Positions 9,748 through 18,319 of a stretch of DNA of 64,000 nt are shown piece after piece. The stretch covers positions 434,001 to 498,000 of the forward strand of contig CAVUCH010000004.1 of the NCBI GenBank assembly GCA_963739995.1, given 5' to 3'. Each line of letters starts with the position of its first letter. Position 1 is the stretch's first letter. The notes under the pieces are model-generated. The model worked only from the letters and a program-made list of their open reading frames with translations, had not been told where the DNA came from and searched no databases. The position numbers and the translations under genes are program-made. This DNA comes from CAVUCH01 sp963739995 (GTDB taxonomy: Bacteria; Acidobacteriota; Vicinamibacteria; Vicinamibacterales; JAENWD01).

Positions 9748-10875
9748 TTAGCCGTCCCCCAGCGCCTGCGCAAGGTCCGCGATCAGATCCTCGTGGTGCT
9801 CGAGCCCGACCGATACCCTGAGCAAGTTCTCCGGCGCGCGGGTGCGTGGACCTTCGATGGATGCGCGGTGTTCGATGAGGCTCTCGGGACCGCCCAGGCT
9901 CGTCGCACGCGTGAAGATCCGCAGCCGCGCGCTCATGGCCATGGTTTCCTCGCGCCCGGCGCCACGGAGAAGGAACGACAGCATCCCGCCCGGCAGCGCC
10001 ATCTGCCGCGAGGCGACGGTATGGCCCGTGTCCGTCTCGAGCCCCGGGTAGTAGACGTGTTCGATGCGAGGATGAGCCGCGAGATACCGTGCGATGGCCA
10101 GCGCGTTCGCCGAATGGGCGCGCATGCGGTACGGGAGCGTGCGGATGCCCCGCATCACGAGCCAGGACTCGAACGGCGACGGCACCGCACCCGCGGCGCT
10201 CTGCACCTGACGGATTCGCGCGAAGAATTCGTCATCTGTGCGGGCGACGACGGCACCCCCGAGGATGTCGCTGTGTCCGCCGAGGTACTTGGTGGTCGCG
10301 TGCATCACGAGATCGGCCCCGAGCTGCAGCGGGTGCTGCAGCATCGGCGTGGCCCACGTGTTGTCGCACGCCACGCGTGCCGACGCGCGGTTCGCGATCG
10401 CCACGACCGCAGCGATGTCGGTGACGCGGATTCGCGGGTTCGACGGTGTCTCCACCCAGAGCAGGCGCGTCGTCGCCCGCACGGCGGCTTCGACCGCGGC
10501 CGGATCCGTCATGTCCACCAGCGTGGTCTCGAGGCCCCAGTGCCCGAAGTGGTCGAGCAGCAGGTCCGCGGTGCCATAGTACGCATCCTCCGGCGCGATC
10601 ACGTGATCACCCGGGGCGAGCGACTGCAGAATCGCAAATGTCGCCGCCTGTCCGGACGAGAACGCCGCCGCCGCGGCTCCGCCTTCGAGCTGCGCGAGGC
10701 ACGCTTCGAGCGACTGTCGGTTCGGATTGCCCGAGCGGGAATAGATGAACCCGCCCGGAAAGCTCCCGTCCGGCGCGCGCTCGAATGTCGTCGAGAGATG
10801 GATCGGCGGCGTGACGGCGCCGGTCTTCGGGTCGATGGGCGAGCCGGCGTGGACGGCGAGCGTTTCGATGTGCAT
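9748..10875 (-). CDS. Trans-sulfuration PLP enzyme (cystathionine gamma-synthase/beta-lyase type)
   Basis: This 375-residue Cys/Met-metabolism PLP enzyme begins with ETLAVHAGSPIDPKTGAV and PPIHLSTTF. The PLP phosphate-binding and Tyr region is YSRSGNPNR. The cofactor Lys lies in HATTKYLGGHSD, and a C-terminal RATSLGGPESLIEHRAS block follows. Family members interconvert cysteine, cystathionine and homocysteine intermediates; whether this is a synthase, gamma-lyase or beta-lyase is not decided by the visible motifs. ATG at 10875 has GAGG 7 bases upstream, unlike the TTG at 10881. Its 5' end lies 21 bp from the gene that precedes it on the same strand, suggesting a two-gene operon. Confidence 0.9.
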   Translation of the reverse strand: MHIETLAVHAGSPIDPKTGAVTPPIHLSTTFERAPDGSFPGGFIYSRSGNPNRQSLEACLAQLEGGAAAAAFSSGQAATFAILQSLAPGDHVIAPEDAYYGTADLLLDHFGHWGLETTLVDMTDPAAVEAAVRATTRLLWVETPSNPRIRVTDIAAVVAIANRASARVACDNTWATPMLQHPLQLGADLVMHATTKYLGGHSDILGGAVVARTDDEFFARIRQVQSAAGAVPSPFESWLVMRGIRTLPYRMRAHSANALAIARYLAAHPRIEHVYYPGLETDTGHTVASRQMALPGGMLSFLLRGAGREETMAMSARLRIFTRATSLGGPESLIEHRASIEGPRTRAPENLLRVSVGLEHHEDLIADLAQALGDG

Positions 10876-10896
10876 CAGCAAACCTCGTGAAGAAGG

Positions 10897-11853
10897 TCAG
10901 GTCGGAACAATCAGCGTCTCTCCCGGACGAAGCACGCGGAACGTGTCGCGCGGAACCCCACGCGCATCGAGCGCGTCGCCGAGATGCCGCGGCGGATCGT
11001 CCCGAGCCTCGTCGGTCAGCCGGAACGTGCCGAAGTGCATCGCGATGCTCATCCGGGCGTGAAGGTCGAGGTGCGCCTGCACCGCGTCGGCCGGGTTCAT
11101 GTGGGCCGGCCGCATGAACCAGCGCGGCTCGTACGCACCGATCGGCAGAAGCGCAAGATCGATCGCGCCGAACCTCGCGCGCACCTCCTCGAAGTGACGC
11201 GCGTATCCAGTGTCGGCCGCGAAGAACACGCGTGGGAAGTCGCCCTCCAACACGAAACTGCCCCACAGCGTCCGGTTGCGATCGAACGGCGTGCGCGCCG
11301 AGAAGTGCTGCGCCGGCCCCATCGTCAGGCGGACGGCACCGAGGTCGATCGACTGCCACCATGTGAGCTCGTCGACGCGCGACAGCCCGCGCGCGCGAAG
11401 GAATCCGCCGTTACCAGCACCGGTGACGAACCGCGGGCGATCGCGGGTGTCGAGCCGCCGGAGCGTGTGGAGGTCCATATGGTCGTAGTGATTGTGGCTG
11501 ACCAGGACGATGTCAATCCGCGGCAACCGATCGAAGGGAACGCCCGGCGCGTGCACGCGGCGCGGGCCGGCGAACGGCAAGGGGCTGGCGCGATCGGACC
11601 AGACGGGGTCCGTGAGCATCGCGGCGGCGCTCGTCTGCAGCAGAAACGTCGAGTGGTTGACGAAGGTCAGCGCAACCGTGCCGTTCGGCACCGCCTGGGG
11701 GAGCGTGACAGCGTGCTCCTGGTCCACCCACGCCGGCCACGGCCGGCGGTCCGCGGTGAACTGCCATCGCAGCAGCTCACGCATCGATCGGCTGGCGGAC
11801 TCGCCGGGGTTCTCATACCGGCGGCCGTCGAAGCGGGGCGGGGTCACGGGCAT
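10897..11853 (-). CDS. MBL-fold metal-dependent hydrolase (NAPE-PLD/UlaG-like)
   Basis: This 318-residue metallo-beta-lactamase-fold protein resembles the N-acyl-phosphatidylethanolamine phospholipase D branch. The metal motif is SHNHYDHMDLHTL. Further ligands sit in GPAQHFSAR, FFAADTGY and a distal AMHFGTFRL. The N-terminal ENPGES and the DPVWSDRASP block are typical of that branch. No signal peptide is evident. It is the upstream partner of the trans-sulfuration gene. A weak ribosome-binding site makes the exact start uncertain. Confidence 0.87.
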   Translation of the reverse strand: MPVTPPRFDGRRYENPGESASRSMRELLRWQFTADRRPWPAWVDQEHAVTLPQAVPNGTVALTFVNHSTFLLQTSAAAMLTDPVWSDRASPLPFAGPRRVHAPGVPFDRLPRIDIVLVSHNHYDHMDLHTLRRLDTRDRPRFVTGAGNGGFLRARGLSRVDELTWWQSIDLGAVRLTMGPAQHFSARTPFDRNRTLWGSFVLEGDFPRVFFAADTGYARHFEEVRARFGAIDLALLPIGAYEPRWFMRPAHMNPADAVQAHLDLHARMSIAMHFGTFRLTDEARDDPPRHLGDALDARGVPRDTFRVLRPGETLIVPT

Positions 11854-11942
11854 CGAAGTACACGGTCAGCGTGCGATGAGCGCTGAAGGTCTGCGGAGGC
11901 CCGCGGCGTGCAATTTCGATGGTACGATGGGGGGATGTTCAC

Positions 11943-12641
11943 GTGGCGCCGATGCTGAAGGTCGAACTGCACGCCCATACCGCGCACGATCGCGCGGACC
12001 GCGTGACGCACTCGACGCGCGAGCTGATCGAGCACGCGATCGGGTTGGGCTACCACGCCCTGGCCGTCACCCTCCACGATATCCAATACGAGAGCACGAG
12101 CGACGCCGCGTGGGCGCGCGAGCGCGGGTTCGTGCTGCTCCGAGGCATCGAGCGGACCGTTGAGGGCAAGCACATCCTCCTGATCAATTTTCCGGCGGAG
12201 GCGACGGCAGCGGTCCGGCGCTTCGACCATATTCCTCAGTTGAAGGCGGCGCATCCGCGTGGCCTCGTCGTCGTGCCCCACGCGTTCTACCCGATTGGGA
12301 GCGCGATGGGCACCCGCCTCGATTCGCACGCCGCCTGGGTGGATGCCGTCGAGATCAACGCGATGTACACGCGATACGTGAATTTCAACGGCCGCGCCAT
12401 CGCGTGGGCGCGCGCGCATCGCAAGCCGCTCGTTGGCAACACGGATATCCATTTGCTCGCGCAGATGGGCACGACATACACGCTCGTGGATGCAGCGCCC
12501 GACCCCGACGCGATCTGCGACGCCATTCGCCAGGGGCGCACCGAGGTGCGCACGGCGCCGCTCCCGGCGTTGAAGGCGGCGTCGCTCTTTCCTCAGATGC
12601 TGCTGGGAGGATTGTTACCGCCCACCCGCCTGGACGTGTAG
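11943..12641 (+). CDS. PHP domain protein
   Basis: This small PHP (polymerase and histidinol phosphatase) phosphoesterase of about 232 residues has ELHAHTAHDR at the very N-terminus (metal-binding HxH), VTLHDI, a central VVVPHAFYP and a closing GNTDIHLL. PHP proteins bind a trinuclear metal site and hydrolyse phosphoesters. GTG at 11943 follows a GGGGGG run by about 9 bases. ATG at 11919 would add eight residues without family support. The C-terminal third is rich in Ala, Leu and Pro. The gene is divergent from the MBL-fold gene. Confidence 0.83.
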   Translation: MAPMLKVELHAHTAHDRADRVTHSTRELIEHAIGLGYHALAVTLHDIQYESTSDAAWARERGFVLLRGIERTVEGKHILLINFPAEATAAVRRFDHIPQLKAAHPRGLVVVPHAFYPIGSAMGTRLDSHAAWVDAVEINAMYTRYVNFNGRAIAWARAHRKPLVGNTDIHLLAQMGTTYTLVDAAPDPDAICDAIRQGRTEVRTAPLPALKAASLFPQMLLGGLLPPTRLDV

Positions 12642-12695
12642 CCAGGCCAGTCACGTGGGTCTCGAGTTCCGGGGGAGCCCGGAACCCGCGCATCA

Positions 12696-12845
12696 CTACT
12701 CGTCCTCGTCCTCGTCCTCTACCTCCTCGGAAGGTGCGCCTTTGACGGCCGCGTCGTAGCCGGCGTTCTGCTCTGGCCGATCCTGCACCTCGTCAGGAGG
12801 TTCCTGTCCCCCGTGCTGCACGAAATCGTCTTGCTGCTCTGCCAT
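12696..12845 (-). CDS. Small acidic protein, unknown (49 aa)
   Basis: This 49-residue, Glu/Asp/Gln-rich protein ends in a run of Glu-Asp pairs (EEVEDEDEDE). The start is decided by GGAGGAG 5 bases before the ATG. It sits between the convergent PHP gene and the upstream fucosidase on the same strand. The composition suggests a disordered polypeptide. No family recognised. Confidence 0.55.
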   Translation of the reverse strand: MAEQQDDFVQHGGQEPPDEVQDRPEQNAGYDAAVKGAPSEEVEDEDEDE

Positions 12846-12918
12846 GGACTCCTCCAGCGGCGGACGTGCAAGCGCAACGCCACCTGGCGGCGTCGCGCTA
12901 CCCTCCAATCGGGACCGT

Positions 12919-14469
12919 TCACCGCAGCCCGATCTTGAACGCCACGGCTGGGGGCAGCGGCGTTGGGGGGCCGCCCGGCAGCTCGATGTGGAGACCTTCC
13001 GCATCGCGGCGCCACCGCACCTCCGTGTTCGAGCCGAGCAGCCCGACGGACGCAATCTCCCCCGGCGCCTGGGGGGAACCCGACGCCAGCGTCTTGATCT
13101 CCACCGAGTTGGCCGTCGGCCACGCCAGCGCAATCGCGTAGAGATCGGCGCCCTTTTTCGTGAAGCGGATGTCCGCCGCGGTAAAGCTTCCCCGCTTCGT
13201 GTCGGCGAATGGCCCTTCGACCACAGTCGTCGGCCCTTCGCCAAACACGGCCCACGGCCGCGTGCCGTAAATGGCCTCACCGTTGACCGCCAGCCACTGG
13301 CCGATTTCGCGGAGCATGCGCTCTTCCGGCTCGGGGATGGTGCCGTCGGGTCGGGGCCCGATGTTGAGCAGCAGCGCGCCGTTCTTGCTGACGATATCCA
13401 CGAGGTCGTCGACAATGGCGTCCACCGTCTTGTAATCCTGCTTCTCGATGTAGCCCCACGAGTTCTTCGACACCGATGTGTCCGTCTGCCAGAAGAGCGG
13501 ACGAATGCCGGCGAGCTGTCCGCGCTCGATGTCGAGCACGCCAGCCGTGTCGGGGAACGACTCCCCGCCGTGCTTCTTGTAGTTGATGGCGACGCCCTTC
13601 TGCCAGGCTGCGCCGCGGTTGTAATAGAACGCGGCGAACTGCTGGAGGTAGGGGTGCACGGCTGGCTGCGCGATCCACCAGTCGAACCAGACGAGCTGCG
13701 GCTCGTACTTGTCGACCAGCTCCGCACACCGCGCCAGCCAGTCTTCGAGGAACGCGCGGTCGGGCGGCGTCTTCTGGTCTTCCGACGTTTTACGACTCAC
13801 TGCGGGACCGTAGAATTCCACGTTCCTCGGGTCGCGCACATCGGAGTCGAACGTCTTGCCCTCGTCGAAGAACCACCAGTGCTCGACACGGTGCGACGAG
13901 AGGCCGAACACGAGGCCCTCTGCCCGAACCGCCTTGGCGAGCTCGCCGATGACGTCGCGTCGGGGGCCCATCCTGGCTGCAGTCCACGGCGTGAGGCTGC
14001 TGTCGTACATCGCGAAGCCATCATGGTGTTCAGCCACCGGCACGATGTAGCGTGCGCCGGCTGCCTTGAACAAGGCGGCCCATCGCGCCGCGTCGAAGTG
14101 CTCCGCCGTGAAGCGCGGGATGAAATCCTTGTAGCCGAACCGCGATTGCGGGCCGTAGGTCGCAACGTGGTGCGCGAACTCCTTCTCGTCGCGCTTGTAC
14201 ATGTTCCGCGGGTACCACTCGTTGCCAAACGCAGGCACCGAGTAGACACCCCAATGGATGAAGATGCCGAACTTCGCGTCCTGGTACCAGTCGGGCACCT
14301 GGTAGCGCGCGAGGGAGTCCCAGCTGGGCGCGAACGGCCCCTGAGCCGCCACGGTCCCTACCTCGCGCACCTTCGCGGGGACGTCCGATGGGCCCTGGGC
14401 GACAATCGCGGGACCGCAGACGAATGCCATCCCGGCACAGAGGAGAACACGAACAAGTCTGGCTGCCAT
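12919..14469 (-). CDS. Alpha-L-fucosidase (GH29)
   Basis: This 516-residue exported GH29 enzyme releases terminal alpha-L-fucose from glycans. A signal peptide (residues 1-24) precedes WYQDAKFGIFIHWGVYSVPA and NEWYPRNMY. Further family blocks are YIVPVAEHHDGFAMYDS and the nucleophile Asp in LVWFDWW. KNGALLLNIGPRPDGTI follows, with a C-terminal beta domain after residue 390. A periplasmic or extracellular location is likely. No glycan-utilisation transporter is nearby, so it probably works alone on host- or plant-derived oligosaccharides. Confidence 0.95.
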   Translation of the reverse strand: MAARLVRVLLCAGMAFVCGPAIVAQGPSDVPAKVREVGTVAAQGPFAPSWDSLARYQVPDWYQDAKFGIFIHWGVYSVPAFGNEWYPRNMYKRDEKEFAHHVATYGPQSRFGYKDFIPRFTAEHFDAARWAALFKAAGARYIVPVAEHHDGFAMYDSSLTPWTAARMGPRRDVIGELAKAVRAEGLVFGLSSHRVEHWWFFDEGKTFDSDVRDPRNVEFYGPAVSRKTSEDQKTPPDRAFLEDWLARCAELVDKYEPQLVWFDWWIAQPAVHPYLQQFAAFYYNRGAAWQKGVAINYKKHGGESFPDTAGVLDIERGQLAGIRPLFWQTDTSVSKNSWGYIEKQDYKTVDAIVDDLVDIVSKNGALLLNIGPRPDGTIPEPEERMLREIGQWLAVNGEAIYGTRPWAVFGEGPTTVVEGPFADTKRGSFTAADIRFTKKGADLYAIALAWPTANSVEIKTLASGSPQAPGEIASVGLLGSNTEVRWRRDAEGLHIELPGGPPTPLPPAVAFKIGLR

Positions 14470-14483
14470 GCGGGGGATTCTAC

Positions 14484-14663
14484 GACGTCAGGCTCCCGGC
14501 TCCGGGCTCCAGGCTCCCGGCCTGGTCACGTCTGCCTAGTGAAACCGGCAGTCGCACGCCGAGCCGCTGCAGGGCTCATTGTTATGCGGGGTGGGCGAGA
14601 CTCGATAACTCAAGAGCCAGACAGCGCCCGGAGCCTGGAGCCCGGAGCCTGGAGCCTGCTTCT
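14484..14663. repeat. Degenerate heptamer array 4 (GGCTCCC / GGAGCCT)
   Basis: GGCTCC-type heptamers at about 14490-14522 face GGAGCCT heptamers at about 14627-14660 across a spacer of about 100 bp. The layout is the same as in array 3. It sits between two genes on the same strand. Confidence 0.7.
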
Positions 14664-14667
14664 TCCG

Positions 14668-16668
14668 TCATGGCCTGACGCCGAGACGCAGCGCCATGAG
14701 CGTGACGTCGTCGAACGGTTCGGCCGCGCCGCGGAACCCGCGCACGCCCTGCTCGGCCCGCTCCAGGAGTACGTCCACGCCCTCCCCGCTGTACTTGCGG
14801 ATCAGCGATTCGAGCCGATCGGGGCCGAACATCTCGCCGGTCTCGTTCTCGACCTCCACGAGGCCGTCCGTGTAGAAGAACAGCACGTCCTCGTCGGCGA
14901 GCTGCACGGTGCGCTCCACATACCCGTGGCCGGCGAAGAGTCCGACCGGCATGCCGCCACTCGGAAGCGGCACGATCCCTTCGCCCCTGATCAGAAACTG
15001 CGGGTGGTGGCCGGCGTTGACATAGCGCAGCGTCCTTTCGTCCGGCTGGACGATCGCGAGAAACAGCGTGGCGTACACGCCGGGCGGCGTCGCCGCTTCG
15101 ATCTCCTGGTCGATGGCGTTGGTGAGCCGGGCGAGGTCGGGCTCGAGCGGCAGCCGCGCCCGCAGCGTGGCCTGGATGTTGGCCATCAGCAGCGCGGCGC
15201 TGATGCCCTTGCCCGATACATCGCCAACCAGCACCGCCACGTCCCCGCCGGGCAGCTCGAAGTAGTTGAAGAAGTCGCCGCCTACTTCGCGTGCCGGGAT
15301 GGAGATGCCCTTGACCTCGGTCGCGCCGAGCCTCAGGGGCGCATGCGGGAGCATCTCGGTCTGGATGCGGCGGCACAGCTCGAGCTCGCGCTTCAGCCGC
15401 TCCCGCTCCACGACCAGCTGCTGCCGATGCTCGACGTCCTGGGCCATCTGGTTGAAGGCGCCGGCCAACGCGCCGAACTCGTCGCGCGAGCGCACCGGCA
15501 CGCGCGCGGAGAAGTCTCCCTGTGCGATGCGCTGCACGCCGTCGGTGAGCGTCGTCAGGTTGCGCGTCATGCGCCGCGACAGAGGGACGATGCCGATCAG
15601 GGCCAGCGCGATGACGCCGAGCCCCAGCGAGAGGCTCCGTACCGAGGCCTTCTGGATCTCCTGGAGCGATTGCGCGATCGGCCGCGCGATGCCGAACGTG
15701 ATGTTCGATGGTGCTTCACGCGTGACAATCACCCAGTCGCCTTCCTGTCGCACGCCCGAGCGGCGTGAGGCCGTCACGTTCAACGCCGTGAGCTGGTCCT
15801 TCTGCGCCGGGCTCGCGGCGTGCAGGGCTCCATCGGCGTCGATCGCGAACGGAATCTCACCCTGCGAGGCGTGGGCGCTCCCGAGCACCAGCGTGAACGT
15901 GCGCGGCAGATTGAGCTGAGCGCTGACGCTCCCCACCATCTCGCCGTCCCGCATGACCGGTACGGCAAGGGCTTCGCCAGCGAGCGCAGCGCGCCTATCC
16001 GCCCGGGCCAGCTCGCGTGCTCGCGCGGCGCGCTCTCGAACCTGCTTCGAGGCAGCCGCCGCAGCCGACTCGGTCGCCGAGCCGGCGATCGTGAGCCCGT
16101 GCCGCAGAGCCGGTCCGAGCCGCTCGCCGAGCGCGCGGATCTGCGCCGCCGCCTCGGGCGGCAGACCCTCGGCCACGGCGTCCTTTTCGACTTGCGCCAT
16201 GACTTCCCGCATGTCGATCTCGACGCGCGGCGGTGATGGCGGTGGAGGCGGGCCGGCTGCCGGAGCAGGGGGTGGCGCCGGCGGCGCTGGAACCGACCCC
16301 GAACCAGGCGGCGGTGGCTCTCCGTGCGTGGGCGTGAACTCGACCCAATCCAGCAGCCTGGCCGAGTCGCCGAGCAGGCTCGCGATACGCTCGACGACCA
16401 CCACCTTCCCCGGCAGGTGGCCATCGCTCTCCGCCTTCTCGCCAGCTGGCGCTGGGTTGGGCTCCCATGCGCGGCCGACCTGCCTCCCAAGATCCGCGGT
16501 GACGACGTCGAGGCGCTGCTGCAGGTCCAGCGCCATGCGGCCCGATTCGCTGGCGACCGCCGCACGAAACGCCCCGACCGATGAGCCGTAGGAATAGAGG
16601 GTCACCGCCGTCAGTGGCAGCACTGACAGCACCAGGAAGGCAAGGATGAGGCGCGTCCGGACACTCAT
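14668..16668 (-). CDS. Membrane PP2C-type phosphatase (SpoIIE) with HAMP domain
   Basis: This is a 666-residue sensor phosphatase. A transmembrane helix lies at residues 7-27. A periplasmic region includes a proline-rich stretch of PPAPPPAP type (about 125-150) and an Ala/Arg-rich coiled helix. A second transmembrane helix (SLGLGVIALALIGIVPL) is near 350. HAMP (RRMTRNLTTLTDGVQRIAQGD) and a short coiled coil follow. The SpoIIE/PP2C domain begins at about 440, with metal-binding Asp in VGGDFFNYF, VGDVSGKGISAALLMA and the C-terminal DDVTLMAL. Such RsbU-like proteins dephosphorylate anti-sigma-factor antagonists. No partner anti-sigma gene is adjacent. Confidence 0.92.
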   Translation of the reverse strand: MSVRTRLILAFLVLSVLPLTAVTLYSYGSSVGAFRAAVASESGRMALDLQQRLDVVTADLGRQVGRAWEPNPAPAGEKAESDGHLPGKVVVVERIASLLGDSARLLDWVEFTPTHGEPPPPGSGSVPAPPAPPPAPAAGPPPPPSPPRVEIDMREVMAQVEKDAVAEGLPPEAAAQIRALGERLGPALRHGLTIAGSATESAAAAASKQVRERAARARELARADRRAALAGEALAVPVMRDGEMVGSVSAQLNLPRTFTLVLGSAHASQGEIPFAIDADGALHAASPAQKDQLTALNVTASRRSGVRQEGDWVIVTREAPSNITFGIARPIAQSLQEIQKASVRSLSLGLGVIALALIGIVPLSRRMTRNLTTLTDGVQRIAQGDFSARVPVRSRDEFGALAGAFNQMAQDVEHRQQLVVERERLKRELELCRRIQTEMLPHAPLRLGATEVKGISIPAREVGGDFFNYFELPGGDVAVLVGDVSGKGISAALLMANIQATLRARLPLEPDLARLTNAIDQEIEAATPPGVYATLFLAIVQPDERTLRYVNAGHHPQFLIRGEGIVPLPSGGMPVGLFAGHGYVERTVQLADEDVLFFYTDGLVEVENETGEMFGPDRLESLIRKYSGEGVDVLLERAEQGVRGFRGAAEPFDDVTLMALRLGVRP

Positions 16669-16831
16669 GAGACTTCAGGGCACCAGCCCATTTCGACGCA
16701 GCCGGGCGTGGGGATGTTCGCATCCGCACGCGCCTTGTGACGGTGCCCTCTCCGAGTGTACTCGGTGGGATCCGGCCTCGGTGCGACGCCCGGCGCGCGG
16801 GTCCGTGTCGGGCGTCTGTACAAGCCGACGC

Positions 16832-17263
16832 TCAGGGGCCCGTGCCCCGCGTCGCGCGGTACCACGCAATCTGCTCGTCCAGGCGGATGTTTCTGTAATG
16901 CAGAGTGCGCCAGAGCGATGTGAGGATGACGGCCGCCATGTCGTCGGGGCGCTCGAGCCCGCGCGCTTCGAAGTACTCGGCGAGCGGTCCGCCCGTCGCC
17001 AGACCCCAGTGCTCCTGCATCCAGCGTCCCAGCGTCGGAACGAGGGTGATGGCGACGTCCTCTTCTGCGATTCGCAGCCGTGCGATCGTTTGCTCGCCAA
17101 GCCCCCGCTGCAGCGCGTCGAGCGCCTCGTCCAGCGTGCGTGGGATGGATTGTTCGTCCAGCGTCCAGGCGGACGGCTCACGCGTCACTGGCGGATGCGG
17201 CGCGTTGCGCGATGCGCACGCGGCAGCCATGCCGGCTACGACCAGCCAGACGAGGATCCGCAT
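16832..17263 (-). CDS. Putative lipoprotein, DUF6794-like
   Basis: This 143-residue protein has a lipobox (VVAGMAAACAS), so it is probably a lipid-anchored periplasmic protein. The mature part has RTLDEALDALQRGL, RWMQEHWGL and PDDMAAVILTSLWRTLHY. These resemble the small family with TLdEAi, nnWgLW and pddMs..iLtsywr motifs, recalled as DUF6794. Function unknown. ATG at 17263 places the lipobox correctly; the longer frame does not. It lies 23 bp downstream of the VOC gene on the same strand, so the two are likely cotranscribed. Confidence 0.65.
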   Translation of the reverse strand: MRILVWLVVAGMAAACASRNAPHPPVTREPSAWTLDEQSIPRTLDEALDALQRGLGEQTIARLRIAEEDVAITLVPTLGRWMQEHWGLATGGPLAEYFEARGLERPDDMAAVILTSLWRTLHYRNIRLDEQIAWYRATRGTGP

Positions 17264-17286
17264 CCGAGTACCTGAGCGACTCCGGC

Positions 17287-18013
17287 TCACGAGCTGAGGC
17301 GGATCTCCCCGTTCGGCGTCGTGATGACGGCACCGAGCACCGCCGCCGGCGCGCGTGTTACGGCGGCTTCAATCCCGAGGGCTGCGAGCAGGCGCTGCAG
17401 CCGCTCGGGATCGGAGTGGCCCACGTCGAAGGCCGTCAACCGGCAGCCGCCCGGCGAATCCGCCGCCGGGTGTGGGGAGCCGGCCGCCCACTCGATGAAG
17501 AACGGCACGGGGTCGACGGTGCCCGCCCGCAGGTCCGCGAGAACGCCCGCGGAGCGCCAGCGTAGCGTCGACCCGTCGGGACGCACCCGCGAACCGTCCG
17601 CCGGGCCGAACACTTTCAGACCAGCCGAACGGGCCGCCGAGACCACGCCATCGAGGGCTGGTGTGGCCGCCGCCCAGGTGACGAGCCTCGGCTCCGGCAG
17701 CGCGCGGACGTCGATGTGGAAGTTGTAGGCGGACTGCGCCGGATCGGGCGCGATGATCTCCAGGGTACTGGCGCCCGCCGAGCGACACCAGCGCATTGCG
17801 GGTCCCCATGCCGGGGTGCGAGCCGCCGATGACGGGGCGCGCGCCGGTCGTCTTCTCGAACCAGGCGATCGCCGCGTCGAGATCGGGGGCGCCGAGCAGC
17901 AGGTGGTCCAGTGCGCTCGATGCGGGTCGAGGCTGGGCGGCGGCGCCTCCAGTCGACATGCTCCACGCTACGCTGACCAGTGCTGCGCGTTCCAGCCACT
18001 CACGTCGGGTCAT
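17287..18013 (-). pseudogene. VOC (glyoxalase-like) protein with Tat-type signal, frameshifted
   Basis: One gene is split between two frames. The N-terminal frame (from 18013) has a twin-arginine-like leader TRREWLERAALVS, then HLLLGAPDLDAAIAWFEKTTG, the first VOC half. It breaks after ALVSLGG. The second frame carries GASTLEIIAPDPAQSAYNF to the stop at 17287. Removing one G from the GGG run near 17785 joins them into a protein of about 241 residues of the glyoxalase-like (PF13468-type) group. A lesion or a homopolymer error is possible. It lies upstream of the DUF6794-like lipoprotein. Confidence 0.8.
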
Positions 18014-18162
18014 TGGCTACCCTCTCGCTCTCGGGCGCTGCTTCGTTGCGAACCCGCGGGTTCGTCGGAGCAACGGGTCGTGCGCGCGATCATGCGACAG
18101 ATTCGCAGTCGGAGTCACGTACACTGTCGTCCGCTCGCGCCAATCAGTCCCGCCCCCTGGCG

Positions 18163-18168
18163 TACAAT
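18163..18168 (+). promoter_or_regulatory. Probable -10 box of tRNA-Arg
   Basis: TACAAT ends 8 bases before the first tRNA base, the right distance for transcription to begin just before the mature 5' end. No convincing -35 hexamer is seen. Confidence 0.5.
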
Positions 18169-18176
18169 CGGAGCAC

Positions 18177-18253
18177 GCGCCCGTAGCTCAGTTGGATAGA
18201 GCATCGGCCTTCTAAGCCGAGGGTCGCAGGTTCGAGTCCTGCCGGGCGCGCCA
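18177..18253 (+). tRNA. tRNA-Arg (anticodon TCT), CCA encoded
   Basis: The cloverleaf closes fully. The acceptor GCGCCCG pairs with CGGGCGC. The anticodon stem TCGGC/GCCGA surrounds the loop CTTCTAA with anticodon TCT (reads AGA). The T arm is GCAGG-TTCGAGT-CCTGC, followed by discriminator G and an encoded CCA. The last 49 bases are duplicated at 26516-26564 and the last 42 at 37994-38035, so this gene is the attachment site of the neighbouring islands. Confidence 0.97.
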
Positions 18254-18267
18254 CTTTTTGGATCCTC

Positions 18268-18294
18268 CATGGACAATCCATGGACAATCGGTAG
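18268..18294 (+). promoter_or_regulatory. Putative integrase arm-type sites, left end
   Basis: Two tandem 11-bp repeats ATGGACAATCC and ATGGACAATCG are followed by GTAG. The whole 27-bp block is repeated identically at 26394-26420 in the same orientation. Paired short repeats flanking the crossover sites at both ends are the expected layout for lambda-type integrase arm binding. Confidence 0.55.
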
Positions 18295-18319
18295 GGGCTC
18301 ATGTTCACTTACGGGCCTC

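Noticed and set aside
12844..15768. A 974-residue open frame on the plus strand
   Set aside because: It is antisense to the fucosidase and phosphatase genes and an effect of high GC at third positions; no motif and no ribosome-binding site.
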